Assembly (NCBI RefSeq): GCF_010726955.1
Contig: NZ_AP022603.1
Coordinates: forward strand, 2,418,001 to 2,482,000
Source of the DNA: Mycolicibacterium fallax
GTDB taxonomy: Bacteria; Actinomycetota; Actinomycetes; Mycobacteriales; Mycobacteriaceae
Direction: 5' to 3'
DNA: 64,000 bases
Numbering within the stretch: position 1 is the stretch's first letter; the number at the start of each line of letters is the position of its first letter. The translations under genes were made by a program, and so were the position numbers. Below the pieces are notes generated by a model. That model saw only the letters and a program-made list of their open reading frames with translations, had not been told where the DNA came from and did not search any database. Below, piece by piece: positions 1-10,261 of this stretch.

Positions 1-307
1 GGAACACCCGGCTCGGGTACAGGCAGGCCATCGTCGCGAATGCCTGCGCGATGACGGCCGGGTTGTATCGGAACGTCGGGGTGAGCACCGAGGTGCCCAG
101 CTGCAGTCGTTCGGTGCGTTCGCCGACCGCGGTCAGCCAGGCCAGCGAGAACGGCGCGTGGCCGCCCCGGTGCCGCCACGGCTGGAAGTGGTCACTCACG
201 GTGGCGCTGTCCATGCCGTGTGCCTCGGCCAGCACCGCCAGCTCGACGAGTTCCCGCGGGGCGAACTGTTCCGCCGACGCCTTGTATCCGAGTTTGAGTT
301 CAGCCAC
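1..307 (-). CDS. fgd1: F420-dependent glucose-6-phosphate dehydrogenase, N-terminal part
   Basis: Oxidises glucose-6-phosphate to 6-phosphogluconolactone while reducing cofactor F420, the main cytosolic source of F420H2 in mycobacteria. Only the first 102 residues lie in the window; the gene runs off the left edge. The N-terminus reads [14 protein letters not shown], followed by the SDHFQPW and [10 protein letters not shown] segments that I recognise as typical of mycobacterial Fgd1 in the luciferase-like (TIM-barrel) superfamily. The GTG start at 307 gives the expected family N-terminus. It is divergent from the metallo-hydrolase gene at 364, as in M. tuberculosis where Rv0406c and fgd1 also diverge. 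Identification is strong; completeness cannot be judged. Confidence 0.95.
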   Translation of the reverse strand, partial: MAELKLGYKASAEQFAPRELVELAVLAEAHGMDSATVSDHFQPWRHRGGHAPFSLAWLTAVGERTERLQLGTSVLTPTFRYNPAVIAQAFATMACLYPSRVF

Positions 308-363
308 GCCCTTGTTTCTACTCCAGGGCGGGTCCGCCGCGCAGGTCGCCCTACGCTCGAGCG

Positions 364-1101
364 ATGGCCGCCGCCGGAACCCGCCTCGTCCGCGTCACCG
401 ACGCCGTGTACGCGGCCGTCACCGGGCACGTCAATTGGACGCTGGTCACCGGTGACGACGACCGGGTGCTGCTGATCGACGCCGGGTACCCCGGGGACCG
501 CGCGGCGGTGCTGGGCACCCTGGCCGAGCTCGGCCGTCGGCCCGAGGACGTGGCGGCGATCCTGCTGACCCACGCCCACGTCGATCATTTCGGCACCGCA
601 ATCTGGTTCGCCGCCGAGCACCGCACCCCGGTGTACTGCCACGCCGACGAGGTCGGGCACGCCCGCCGGGACTACCTGGAGCAGGTGTCCGCGGCCCAAT
701 TGGCCCGGCACGCCTGGCGGCCGCGCTGGCTGCGCTGGTCGGCGCAGATCGCCGCGCTCGGCGCGCTGACCCGGGCGGGCATTCCGACCGCGGCGGCGCT
801 GACGGCGGAGTTGGCCGCGACGCTGCCCGGGGCGCCCCGGCCGGTGCCCACCCCCGGGCACACCGGCGGGCACTGCTCCTATCTGGTGGACGCGGTGCTG
901 GTCAGCGGCGACGCGCTGATCACCGGGCATCCGGTCAGCGACCGCGTCGGCCCGCAGCTGTTGCCGTCGGTGTTCAACCACGACCAGGCCCGCTGCCGGG
1001 CCAGCCTGGCGACGCTGGCCGCCGTCGACGCCGAGCTGCTGGTACCCGGTCACGGCGACGTCTGGCACGCCCCCATCCGGGACCTCGCCGCCCAGGCCTA
1101 G
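364..1101 (+). CDS. Metallo-beta-lactamase-fold hydrolase (Rv0406c-like)
   Basis: Predicted cytosolic zinc hydrolase of the MBL/glyoxalase-II superfamily, 245 aa. The zinc-binding motif HAHVDH lies at residues 70-75, with further ligand candidates in the PGHTGGH segment (mid-protein) and in VPGHGD near the C-terminus, so the metal site looks complete. The substrate is unknown. It is divergent from fgd1 with only 56 bases between the starts, so the two promoters must overlap. The same neighbour pair occurs in M. tuberculosis. It could be a hydroxyacylglutathione-hydrolase-like or mycothiol-conjugate-processing enzyme; the sequence does not decide. Confidence 0.85.
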   Translation: MAAAGTRLVRVTDAVYAAVTGHVNWTLVTGDDDRVLLIDAGYPGDRAAVLGTLAELGRRPEDVAAILLTHAHVDHFGTAIWFAAEHRTPVYCHADEVGHARRDYLEQVSAAQLARHAWRPRWLRWSAQIAALGALTRAGIPTAAALTAELAATLPGAPRPVPTPGHTGGHCSYLVDAVLVSGDALITGHPVSDRVGPQLLPSVFNHDQARCRASLATLAAVDAELLVPGHGDVWHAPIRDLAAQA

Positions 1102-1102
1102 C

Positions 1103-1349
1103 GGGCCCCCTCCTGCGCGCATCCTGGTGCGGGGTCCCCTCCTGTGCGCACCCTGGCGTGGGGTCCCCTCCTTTGCCGAGCGCTCACCCTTGGACACGAC
1201 ACGCCGATGACGGTGTACAGGAGTGCGCGCTGGCGCCAACCCCCTACGCCCAGCGCTCAAGCAGGGACACGACACTCCGACGCAGGCGTACACGGTTGCG
1301 CGCTCGCCGCAAAGGGGGTGCCACCGCAAAGGGAGCGCCGCAAAGGGCG
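1103..1349. repeat. Intergenic mosaic of tandem repeats
   Basis: The gap between two 3' ends holds no convincing gene. It starts with 2.6 copies of a 29-base unit (1103-1131, 1132-1160, 1161-1177; core GGGTCCCCTCCTG). A longer imperfect repeat of about 72 bases follows (near 1179 and 1251; both copies carry AGCGCTCA and GGACACGACAC). Three CCGCAAAGGG copies lie just before the end of metZ (about 1307-1345). Reading frames here are short and compositionally odd. Confidence 0.75.
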
Positions 1350-2576
1350 TCAGCCCAGGGCCCGGTCCAGGTCGGCGATCAGGTCCTCGGTGTCCTCCAG
1401 GCCGATGGAGATCCGCACCGCCCCGTCGCCGAGCCCGATCGCGGCCCGCCCCTCCGGCCCCATCGCCCGGTGCGTGGTGGTGGCCGGATGGGTGATCAGC
1501 GTCTTGGCGTCACCGAGATTGTTGGAGATGTCGACCAACTCCAGCCCGTTGAGCAGGTCGAACGCCCGCCGCTTGCCCTCGCCCTCGGGGGCCTCCAGCT
1601 CGAAGGTGATGACGGTGCCGCCGCCGGACATCTGCCTGCGGGCCAGCTCGTACTGCGGATGCGAGGCCAAAAACGGGTAGCGCACCCAGCGCACCGCCGG
1701 ATGCCCCTCCAGGAACTCGGCGATCCGCTGCGCGGAGCGGTTGGCGTAGTCCACCCGGATCGCCATCGTCTCCAGGCCCTTGAGCAGGGTCCAGGCGTTG
1801 AACGGACTCAGCGCCGGCCCGGTGTGGCGCATCAGGTTCTGCACCGGCCCGTCGATGTACTCCTTGCCGCCCAGGATCGCCCCGCCCAGCACCCGGCCCT
1901 GGCCGTCGATGTGCTTGGTGCCGGAGTAGACGACGACGTCGGCGCCCAGCGGCATCCCGCGCTGCAGCAGCGGGGTGGCGAACACGTTGTCCAGCACCAC
2001 CTGCGCGCCGGCCGCGTGCGCCAGGTCGGCCACCGCGGCGATGTCGACCAGCGACTGCATCGGGTTCGACGGCGTCTCGAAGAACACCGCCTTGGTGGGC
2101 ACCGACAGGGCCTGCTCCCACTGGTCGAGGTCCTCGCCGTCGACGAACACCGTCTCCACACCCCAGCGCGGCAGGATCTCGTTGCACACCACAAAGCAGG
2201 AGCCGAACAGGCTGCGCGCGGCGACCAGCCGGTCACCGGCGCTCAGCAGCGCCCCCAGCGCGGTGAACACCGCTGCCATGCCGCTGGCCGTCGCGAACGC
2301 CGCCTCGGCGCCTTCGATCAGCCGCAGCCGCTCCTCGAACATCGACACCGTGGGGTTGCCGTAGCGCGAGTAGACGAACCGGTCGATCTCCCCGGTGAAC
2401 GACTTCTCGGCGTCCTCGGCGGATTCGAAGACGTAGCCGGAGTTCAGGTACAGCGCCTCGGAGGTCTCGTCGAAACCCGAGCGCAGCAGGCCGCCGCGCA
2501 CCCCGATGGTGGCCTGGCCGACGCCGGGCGGCAGCGCCGCCGGGATCCGGACCGACGGGATCTCCGGCGTGCTCAC
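1350..2576 (-). CDS. metZ: O-succinylhomoserine sulfhydrylase
   Basis: PLP enzyme of the Cys/Met metabolism family that makes homocysteine directly from O-succinylhomoserine and sulfide in methionine synthesis. 408 aa. Visible motifs are the substrate/PLP loop SRYGNPTV, the ASGMAAV phosphate-binding segment, the DNVFATP region with the ring-contacting Asp, and the Schiff-base Lys in YSGTKH (about K221). The C-terminal ISIGLEDTEDL is typical. The GTG start at 2576 overlaps the stop of the rhodanese gene as GTGA, giving translational coupling; longer in-frame extension would run into that gene. The rhodanese partner may supply or handle sulfide sulfur, which is inference from the pairing (Rv0390-Rv0391 in M. 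tuberculosis). Confidence 0.95.
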   Translation of the reverse strand: MSTPEIPSVRIPAALPPGVGQATIGVRGGLLRSGFDETSEALYLNSGYVFESAEDAEKSFTGEIDRFVYSRYGNPTVSMFEERLRLIEGAEAAFATASGMAAVFTALGALLSAGDRLVAARSLFGSCFVVCNEILPRWGVETVFVDGEDLDQWEQALSVPTKAVFFETPSNPMQSLVDIAAVADLAHAAGAQVVLDNVFATPLLQRGMPLGADVVVYSGTKHIDGQGRVLGGAILGGKEYIDGPVQNLMRHTGPALSPFNAWTLLKGLETMAIRVDYANRSAQRIAEFLEGHPAVRWVRYPFLASHPQYELARRQMSGGGTVITFELEAPEGEGKRRAFDLLNGLELVDISNNLGDAKTLITHPATTTHRAMGPEGRAAIGLGDGAVRISIGLEDTEDLIADLDRALG

Positions 2577-2986
2577 GACTGCCGCCACGGCAGGCCGGCG
2601 GACTTCCAGCCGTCCGCGCCGCGGTGCGAGTGCGCGTCGAGTTCGCCCTCGAAGCCGTCGAGCAGGTTGTACGACGGGCCGATGCCGGCCGCGGTGGCCA
2701 GCTCGGCGGCCGCCACTGACCGGCCGCCGGAGCGGCACAGGAAGATCACCGGACGCTCACCGGGGGTGATGCCCGCGGCGGCCAGATCGGCGAGGAAGTT
2801 GTCGTTGTGGGTGCCGTCGGAACGGTTCCACTGCACGAACACCACGTCGCGGTCCAACTCGCTGACATCGGGCACCCCGACGAAGCTCCACTCCGCGGCG
2901 GTGCGGACGTCGACCAGCGCGGCGTCGGGATTTTCCTGCAACAGCTTCCAGGACTGTTCGGGGCTGAGGTCTCCGGCGTAGCTCAC
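2573..2986 (-). CDS. Rhodanese-like sulfurtransferase
   Basis: Single-domain rhodanese of 137 aa. The active-site loop CRSGGRS carries the persulfide-forming Cys, preceded by the LVDVRTAAEW entry motif. Predicted role is sulfur transfer in the cytosol. It is directly upstream of metZ with a 4-base GTGA overlap, which suggests a function in homocysteine sulfur supply or sulfide detoxification (inference). The GTG start at 2986 gives MSYAGDLSP, the natural domain start. Homologue of Rv0390. Confidence 0.9.
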   Translation of the reverse strand: MSYAGDLSPEQSWKLLQENPDAALVDVRTAAEWSFVGVPDVSELDRDVVFVQWNRSDGTHNDNFLADLAAAGITPGERPVIFLCRSGGRSVAAAELATAAGIGPSYNLLDGFEGELDAHSHRGADGWKSAGLPWRQS

Positions 2987-3034
2987 GCCTGCGAGTTTCC
3001 CACACCGCCACCGCGGGCCGCGGGCCGCGCCGAC

Positions 3035-3493
3035 TCAGCTGGGTCCGGAACTGCACACCTGCCAGCGCCCGTCGCGCTTCTCGAAGACGGTGGGCGCGTC
3101 GACCTTCTCGTCCTTGTCGCTGTCGAAGTAGTAGACGACGGTGGCGGTGGCCCGCTCGCCGTTGACGGCGATGTTGTTGATGGTCTCCAGGTACCGCGCC
3201 CCGCGCGCCTGCACCGAGTTCTTCTGCCGCAGCGCCAGGTCGTCGGCGCTGCCGGCCAGCGCCGGGCAGGTGTAGTCGGCGTACGCCGGATAGTCGACGC
3301 GCTGCAGGGCGTCGTTCTGGCCGATCGCCGCGCGAATGATCTGCTCCTGATCGGAATTGCGCTCGGCGGAGAACATGTTCGTCAGCCCGATACCGACCAG
3401 CACCAGCACCACGACCACCAGCGCAATCATGAACGGCGCGGCGCTGGAGCCGCTGTTGCCCTCATCGCCGCCGCCGAACCATCGTCGCGTCAT
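3035..3493 (-). CDS. Single-pass membrane protein with NTF2-like outer domain
   Basis: 152 aa. A short cytosolic N-terminus (about 20 residues, Gly/Ser-rich) precedes one strongly hydrophobic helix (about residues 21-41, rich in Val), then an extracytoplasmic domain of about 110 residues with two Cys (one in ADYTCPAL, one near the C-terminal WQVC), possibly disulfide-bonded. The pattern of the outer domain resembles the Rv0361/DUF4878-like lumazine-binding fold also seen in the gene at 10262. The ATG at 3493 overlaps the purT stop as ATGA, so longer upstream reading belongs to purT in another frame. Function unknown. Confidence 0.8.
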   Translation of the reverse strand: MTRRWFGGGDEGNSGSSAAPFMIALVVVVLVLVGIGLTNMFSAERNSDQEQIIRAAIGQNDALQRVDYPAYADYTCPALAGSADDLALRQKNSVQARGARYLETINNIAVNGERATATVVYYFDSDKDEKVDAPTVFEKRDGRWQVCSSGPS

Positions 3494-4668
3494 TGCCGTC
3501 CTCCCGGGTGAGTGCGCCAACTGGTGTGCAGCGCGGTGGTCGCCCGACGGACCCGATCGCGGGCGGTGGTCACGTCCGCAGCGGTGGCCAGTGCCAGGCC
3601 CAGCCGGCGCCGCGGCACCCGACTCGGACCGCCGAATACTCGCACGTCGCTCTCCGGCACCCGCAGGGCGGTGGCCAGCTCGGCCGGGCCGGGGCCCGGG
3701 ACCGCGCCGTCGCCGTAGGTCAGTTCGGCGGCCGCCGGGGAGATCATGATGGTGTCCAGCGGCAGGCCCAGCACCGCTCGGGCGTGCAGGTCGAACACCG
3801 ACAGCCGCTGCGAGCGCAGGGTGACCAGTCCCGCGTCGGTGGGCCAGGCGTTGACGTCGGAGAAGTACACCTCGTCGCCGGCGACCAGCAGTTCCACCCC
3901 GAACAGCCCGCGCCCGCCGAGGGCGTTGACGATCCGGGCGGCGATCGAGTGCGCGGTCTCCAGCGCGACCCGGCTCATCCGCTGCGGCTGCCAGGACTCC
4001 AGCACCGTCTGGCCGGCGAACCCCTCGACCTGGCAGTGCCCGATCGGTTCGCAGAACACCAGCCCATCGGCGCTGCCGAGGGTGAGCAGGGTCAGCTCGT
4101 GGTCGATCTCCACGACGGTCTCGGCCAGCACCCGCGGGTGGCTGATCCGGCCGGCCACCGACACCGCGCGCCGCCACGCCGGTTCGACGTCCTCGGCCCG
4201 CAGCAGCACCGACTGCCCGTCGCTGGGCAGCGTCACCAGCGGTTTGACCACCATCGGGAAGCCGGCGTGCGCGGCGATCGCGGCCAGTTCGGCGGCCGAA
4301 CTGGCAAACCAGAACGGCGCGGTCGGCAGGCCCAGCCGGTCCGCGGCCAGCCGGCGCAGGCCCTCGCGGTCCAGTGCCATCCGCACGTTGCGGGCGCTGG
4401 GCACCACGGTCGCCTCGCCCTCGAAGGCGGCCAGCGCGTTGGCGGCCACCCGGTCGGTCGCGGTGACGATCACCTCCGGCGCCAGTCGGCGCAGCGCCGC
4501 GGTCAGCGCCACCGGGTCGGTCAGCGTCACCGTTTCGGCGGCGTGCGCGACCCGGGCGGCCGGGCCGCCGGGCACCGAATCGACGGCGATCACCTCCGCC
4601 CCCAACCGGGCGAAGGCCGTAACGTGATCGGCACCCAGTTCGCCGGAGCCCAGCAGCGCAATCCGCAT
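3490..4668 (-). CDS. purT: Formate-dependent phosphoribosylglycinamide formyltransferase
   Basis: ATP-grasp enzyme that formylates GAR with formate and ATP in step 3 of purine synthesis, an alternative to folate-dependent PurN. 392 aa, family length. The N-terminus MRIALLGSGELG is the PurK/PurT nucleotide-binding start; VVKPL, ETVVEIDHE and FGVELLVAGDEVYFSDVN are ATP-grasp segments with Mg ligands. It heads a minus-strand run: its stop overlaps the start of the small membrane protein gene by 4 bases. Homologue of Rv0389. Confidence 0.93.
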   Translation of the reverse strand: MRIALLGSGELGADHVTAFARLGAEVIAVDSVPGGPAARVAHAAETVTLTDPVALTAALRRLAPEVIVTATDRVAANALAAFEGEATVVPSARNVRMALDREGLRRLAADRLGLPTAPFWFASSAAELAAIAAHAGFPMVVKPLVTLPSDGQSVLLRAEDVEPAWRRAVSVAGRISHPRVLAETVVEIDHELTLLTLGSADGLVFCEPIGHCQVEGFAGQTVLESWQPQRMSRVALETAHSIAARIVNALGGRGLFGVELLVAGDEVYFSDVNAWPTDAGLVTLRSQRLSVFDLHARAVLGLPLDTIMISPAAAELTYGDGAVPGPGPAELATALRVPESDVRVFGGPSRVPRRRLGLALATAADVTTARDRVRRATTALHTSWRTHPGGRQ

Positions 4669-4710
4669 CTGACCCAGGATAGGGGCAGGCGAGGATCGGA
4701 GGTTCGGGCT

Positions 4711-6306
4711 TTGTCCGCGGAGATACTCGCCACGCTGGTGACCGCCGTGCTGGTCGCGGCCCTGGCCCGGCGATTCGGCCTGCCCTCCCCGCTGGTGCTG
4801 GTGGTCGCCGGACTGGCCGCCACCGCGATCCCGGGCCTGCCGGTGCTGGTGCTCGACCCCGAGGTCGTGCTGTTCGTGATCCTGCCGCCGCTGCTGTGGT
4901 CGGCGGGGCTGGAGAGTTCCTACCTGGGGCTACGCAAGAACTTCACCCCGATCGCCCTGCTGGCGGTGGGCCTGCCGCTGGTCACCGCCGCCGCCGTCGG
5001 GCTGGTCGCCTACTACGCGGTGCCGCAGTTGACCCTGTCCGCGGCGCTGGTGCTTGGCGCCATCGTCGCCCCACCGGACGCGGTGTCGGCGACGGCGATC
5101 GGCCGCCGGCTGGGGTTGCCGCGCCGGCTGATGACGATGCTCGGCGGCGAGAGCCTGCTCAACGACGCCACCTCGCTGACCGCCTACCGGGTCGCGCTGG
5201 CCGCGGCGGTCGGGATCACCGAAACCTGGGGTCACGCCACCGCGGTGTTCGGCTGGGCCGTGGTCGGAGGGGTGCTGGTCGGCGTGCTGCTCGGCCGGAT
5301 CATCATCGCGATCCGGCGCCGGCTCGACGATCCGCTGGCCGAGAGCGCGATCGGCCTGCTCGCCCCGTTCGTCTGCTACCTGCTCGGCGAGCAGGTACAC
5401 GCGTCCGGGGTGCTGGCCGTGGTGGTGGCGGCGCTGATGCTCGGTCAGCGCGCCACCGACGCCGGGTACGCCACCCGGCTGCAGGACGACGCGGTGTGGC
5501 GGTCGGTGCAGCTGGTGCTGGAGTCGTTTGCGTTCCTGCTGATCGGGTTGCAGTTGCCGCAGGTGGTCAATGACCTGACCGGGATTCCCACAATGATGTT
5601 GGTGTCCTCGTCGGCGGCCGTGTTCGCCACGGTGCTGCTCACCCGGATCGTGTGGGTGTTCGGCACCGCCTACCTGACGCCGTCGCGGCCCGGCGCCGGA
5701 CGCGGCGGCACCCGGCCGCCGCCGGCGCACCTGTTCGTGGTCGCCTGGGCCGGGATGCGCGGCGTGGTGTCACTGGCCGCGGCGTTCGCGGTGCCGTTGA
5801 CGACGCTGTCCGGCGACCCGTTCCCGGGCCGGTCCTACATCGTGTTCCTGACGTTCGTCGTGGTGATCGGCACCCTGCTGCTGCACGGCCTGACGCTGCC
5901 GTGGATCATCCGGCGCCTCGACGTGCACGGTGACCGGCGCGCCGACCGGCTGGCCATCGTGGCCACCCGGACCCGGGCCGCCGACGCCGCCGAACACCGG
6001 CTCACCGAACTGATGATGCAGGCCCGCGCCTCGGGGCGGCCGATGGAGAACTACGAGGCGGCCGCGCGGCCGCTGCGGGAGTGGAACAGGCACCGCCGCG
6101 ATGAGGCCTGGGCGGCCGAGCTGGAACACAGCGAGGACGAGCTCGCGGCGGCGCCCGCGGCGGTGTACCGCCGGCTGCGGCTGCAGATGCTGGCCGCCGA
6201 GCGCGAGGCGGTGATCGCCGAACGCGACGCCGACCGGATTGACGACGAGACGCTGCGCGCCCTGACCTACGACCTGGACCTGTGGGAGGCCACCCTCAAC
6301 CGGTGA
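4711..6306 (+). CDS. CPA1-family Na+/H+ antiporter
   Basis: Integral membrane cation/proton exchanger of 531 aa with about 12 hydrophobic segments in the first 410 residues and a charged helical cytosolic tail of about 110 residues. The ion-binding helix has the APPDAVSATAI motif, followed by GGESLLNDATSL, and WAGMRGVVSLAAA near the end of the membrane domain, all typical of NhaP/YjcE-type transporters. The TTG start at 4711 is chosen because GGATCGGAGG lies 8 bases upstream and reading further back runs through the purT region in a shadow frame. The stop touches the stop of the next convergent gene with no spacer. Confidence 0.88.
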   Translation: MSAEILATLVTAVLVAALARRFGLPSPLVLVVAGLAATAIPGLPVLVLDPEVVLFVILPPLLWSAGLESSYLGLRKNFTPIALLAVGLPLVTAAAVGLVAYYAVPQLTLSAALVLGAIVAPPDAVSATAIGRRLGLPRRLMTMLGGESLLNDATSLTAYRVALAAAVGITETWGHATAVFGWAVVGGVLVGVLLGRIIIAIRRRLDDPLAESAIGLLAPFVCYLLGEQVHASGVLAVVVAALMLGQRATDAGYATRLQDDAVWRSVQLVLESFAFLLIGLQLPQVVNDLTGIPTMMLVSSSAAVFATVLLTRIVWVFGTAYLTPSRPGAGRGGTRPPPAHLFVVAWAGMRGVVSLAAAFAVPLTTLSGDPFPGRSYIVFLTFVVVIGTLLLHGLTLPWIIRRLDVHGDRRADRLAIVATRTRAADAAEHRLTELMMQARASGRPMENYEAAARPLREWNRHRRDEAWAAELEHSEDELAAAPAAVYRRLRLQMLAAEREAVIAERDADRIDDETLRALTYDLDLWEATLNR

Positions 6307-6938
6307 TCAGGGCTGGCCGGGCAGCAGCCGCAGCATCAGGCCGTTCGCCTCGGCCAGCAGGTTGCCGTCCGGGTCGCGCAGTTCGGCGGTGACGAACGCC
6401 TTGCGCCCCTGCTCCTCGGTGATCCGGCCGGTGGCGGTCAGCTCCACGTCGATCGGGGTGACCTTGCGGTAGTCGACGTGCAGGTAGGCGGTGCGGCTGA
6501 TCGGGCGCCCGGCGGCGTGGATGACCATGCCGAACACCGAGTCGAACAGCAGCGGCAGCACCCCGCCGTGCACGGCGTAGTTGCCGCCGACGTGGTACCG
6601 GCTGAACGTCACGGCCAGCTCGACGCCGTCGGGCTCGAAACGCACGACCCGCCACGGCGGCATCAGCAGGTGACCCGCCCCGGGCAGCTCCGGGACCCGC
6701 CCCGCCGGGCCGACGCCCTCGGCGACGGCGAACGGCTCCAGCATCCGCACCAGCTCGGCGACCCCCGCCGCGGCCCGCGCCCAGGTGTCGGTGTCCGGGT
6801 CGGCGGACACCGCCAGGTCCTGCAGTCGGCGCATGCCGGTCAGGAAGTCGGCGAAGCCGGGGCTCGGCCGGGCCGGTTCGTAGACGGGGAAACCGCCGTG
6901 CTGCTCGTGGTCGAAGGCCTCGGGCACCGGGTCGGGCA

Positions 6939-6939
<1 letters not shown>
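6307..6939 (-). CDS. PaaI-type thioesterase-like hotdog protein (Rv0356c-like)
   Basis: 210 aa. The C-terminal half has hotdog-fold features: NYAVHGGVLPLLFDSVFG (the HGG...D catalytic-helix pattern), then RTAYLHVDYRKVTPI and a final beta-strand pair. The N-terminal about 85 residues are specific to the mycobacterial family. Predicted acyl-CoA thioesterase; substrate unknown. The GTG start at 6939 shares its first base with the purA TAG stop, so the two are translationally coupled, as Rv0356c follows purA in M. tuberculosis. The link with purine synthesis is only positional. Confidence 0.82.
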
Positions 6940-8288
<1,349 letters not shown>

Positions 8289-8328
8289 TTATCCGACCGA
8301 AGACCTCCATCCGGCAAAAGGAGCCGCG

Positions 8329-8925
8329 TTGACCGTCGTGCTGCGATTCGGTGACCGCCGGATCCCCCGCCCGCTGCGCCGGCTGGCGGTGCACGACGTC
8401 ACCGAGCCGGCCGATGTCGACGCGGTCACCGAGACCGCCCAGCGGGTCGTCGTGCTGGGCGGGAACGCCGACCTGGCGACCGTCCTGACTCGTTTGCTGC
8501 GCACCGAACGACTCGGCGTCGAGGTGGCTCCGGTGACCCGCCCGTGGCGAGCCCGCCGGGCCCGCTCGGGCACCGCGCGCCGGGTGCCGCTGATCCGCGA
8601 CGAGACCGGATCTGCCCTGTTCGGCACCGCATTGTGGCGACCTGCCGAGGATGCCGCGGCGATCGAGGGCGAGGCCGTCGTCGATGACACCGTGCTGTTC
8701 GACGGGCACGCGCCGGGCCTGCGGGTGCAGCCGCTTGACCGGGTACCGGGTTTGCGGGCCTGCGTCGACCGGGGGCCGTGGCGGCGCCGCCGCTGGGTTG
8801 CCGGGCGGGCCGCCCAGCTGGGCACCACCGCGGCGACGGTGCTGCGCGACGGGGTGCCCGCGCCGCGGCCGGTGCGGCGCTCGACGTTCTACCGCAATAC
8901 CGAGGGCTGGCTTCGTGTCGGCTGA
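8329..8925 (+). CDS. Conserved protein encoded with a site-2 protease (Rv0358-like)
   Basis: 198 aa, soluble, Arg-rich, with no signal peptide or transmembrane segment. I recognise it as the Rv0358-type protein from its position directly upstream of the M50 protease gene; no catalytic motif is visible. TTG start at 8329 is supported by AAAAGGAG ending five bases upstream; a GTG three codons later (8338) is out of a good spacing. Its last 11 bases overlap the protease start, so a joint role such as regulating or presenting the protease is likely but unproven. Confidence 0.75.
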   Translation: MTVVLRFGDRRIPRPLRRLAVHDVTEPADVDAVTETAQRVVVLGGNADLATVLTRLLRTERLGVEVAPVTRPWRARRARSGTARRVPLIRDETGSALFGTALWRPAEDAAAIEGEAVVDDTVLFDGHAPGLRVQPLDRVPGLRACVDRGPWRRRRWVAGRAAQLGTTAATVLRDGVPAPRPVRRSTFYRNTEGWLRVG

Positions 8926-9688
8926 GGCCGTGCGGGTGCGGCCCAGCCCGATCTTCCTGGCGATCCTGGCCATCGCCGCCGGCGGCGGCGCGCTGGCCTA
9001 CTCGGCCGGGTCCGCCGGCACCGACAACTCGCCGGCCGGCTACGCCGGGGTGTTCATCCTGGTCATCGCCGGCTGGGTGGTGTCACTGAGCCTGCACGAG
9101 TTCGGCCACGCGTTCACCGCCTGGCGCTTCGGCGACCGCGAGGTCGCGGCCCGGGGCTACCTGACGCTGAACCCGCTCAAGTACGCCAACCCGGGATTGT
9201 CGCTGCTGCTGCCGGTGCTGTTCATCCTGATCGGCGGCATCGGCCTGCCCGGCGGCGCGGTCTGGGTGCGCACCGACTTCATGACCAAACGCCAGCGCAC
9301 GCTGGTCAGCCTGGCCGGGCCGGCGGCCAACCTGGCGCTGGCGGTGCTGCTGCTCGGCGCGATCTGGCTCGGCTACTCCAACGACCACAGCGTGTTCTGG
9401 TCCGGCCTGGCGTTCCTGGCCCTGCTGCAGGTGATGGCGCTGGTGCTCAACCTGCTGCCGATCCCGGGCCTGGACGGCTACGGCGCGCTGGAGCCGCACC
9501 TCGGCGCGGCGGCCCGCCGGGCGATGGAACCGCTGCGCACCTGGGGCTTCCTGATCCTGCTGGTGGTGCTGGTGACCCCGCCGCTCAACGGCTGGTTCTT
9601 CGAGTTGGTGTTCGGCCTGTACCGGTGGCTCGGCGGGTACGACTGGCTGGCCGGCATCGGCTACAGCCTCACCCTGTTCTGGCGCTGA
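8915..9688 (+). CDS. Site-2-type intramembrane zinc metalloprotease (M50, Rv0359-like)
   Basis: 257 aa with about six membrane helices. The zinc motif HEFGH is at residues 61-65 inside a hydrophobic helix; the third ligand Asp lies in NLLPIPGLDGYGAL. There is no PDZ domain, which places it in the compact Rv0359/YydH-like group rather than RseP/Rip1. GTG at 8915 overlaps the upstream gene; an in-frame GTG at 8930 is a possible alternative. Predicted to cleave a membrane substrate, possibly an anti-sigma factor or small membrane protein; the substrate is not evident here. Confidence 0.88.
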   Translation: MSAEAVRVRPSPIFLAILAIAAGGGALAYSAGSAGTDNSPAGYAGVFILVIAGWVVSLSLHEFGHAFTAWRFGDREVAARGYLTLNPLKYANPGLSLLLPVLFILIGGIGLPGGAVWVRTDFMTKRQRTLVSLAGPAANLALAVLLLGAIWLGYSNDHSVFWSGLAFLALLQVMALVLNLLPIPGLDGYGALEPHLGAAARRAMEPLRTWGFLILLVVLVTPPLNGWFFELVFGLYRWLGGYDWLAGIGYSLTLFWR

Positions 9689-9745
9689 GCGGGGCGGTCC
9701 GCCGCCGAGCCGGGGCGGTCCGGCGCCGAGTCGGGGCGGCCCGCT

Positions 9746-10162
9746 TTAGGTGACGCCGAGCTCGGTGCGGGCGGCCGGATCGCAGTCGTCGAGCAGGTCC
9801 AGGCAGCGCCGGTACTCGTCGGTCTCGCCGATCGCGGCGGCGGCCCGCGCCAGCACCGCCACGCAGCGCAGGAAGCCCTGGTTGGGTTCGTGCGCGAACG
9901 GCACCGGGCCGAAACCCTTCCAGCCGTTGCGGCGCAGCTGATCGAGCCCGCGGTGGTAGCCGGTCCGGGCATAGGCGTAGGCGGTGACCACCTTGTCGTC
10001 GGCCATCGCATGTTCGGCCAGCGACGCCCAGGCCACCGACGCCGACGGATGCCCGGCGGCAACCTCGACGGCGCGGCGGCCGTCGGACAGTTCCTGTTCG
10101 GCCTCCGGGTCGCCCGGCAGCAGGACGGGTTGCGGACCCAGCAGATCACCCATGTGCGTCAT
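9746..10162 (-). CDS. DUF3151 family protein (Rv0360c-like)
   Basis: 138 aa soluble actinobacterial protein. The central stretch AYAYARTGYHRGLDQLRR followed by GWKGFGPVPFAHEPN is highly characteristic of this family. The helical repeats resemble TPR-like architecture and it may act as a small scaffold, but no activity is known. Start: ATG at 10162 gives MTHMGDLLGP, which agrees with the family; ATG codons at 10171 and 10153 are in frame too. Convergent with the protease gene and divergent from the next gene. Confidence 0.85.
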   Translation of the reverse strand: MTHMGDLLGPQPVLLPGDPEAEQELSDGRRAVEVAAGHPSASVAWASLAEHAMADDKVVTAYAYARTGYHRGLDQLRRNGWKGFGPVPFAHEPNQGFLRCVAVLARAAAAIGETDEYRRCLDLLDDCDPAARTELGVT

Positions 10163-10261
10163 GACGCCCATTCTGCCGTGCCGGGTGCCGCGCGACCGGA
10201 GGGCCTCTGAGGCCGTAGGCTCAGGGCACTGCACGATCTCAACGGGAGGACCGCAGCACCG

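Noticed and set aside
1158..2981. 607-codon plus-strand open frame across metZ and the rhodanese gene
   Set aside because: Antisense shadow of two well-supported minus-strand genes; its translation is Arg/His/Gln-rich with no family features.
3493..4710. Extension of the antiporter frame back to 3493
   Set aside because: Runs through purT antisense; the TTG at 4711 has a good ribosome site and gives the normal transporter N-terminus.
8651..8914. Longer N-terminus for the site-2 protease
   Set aside because: Lies entirely inside the Rv0358-like gene and is Arg/Pro-rich; GTG at 8915 starts right before the first helix.
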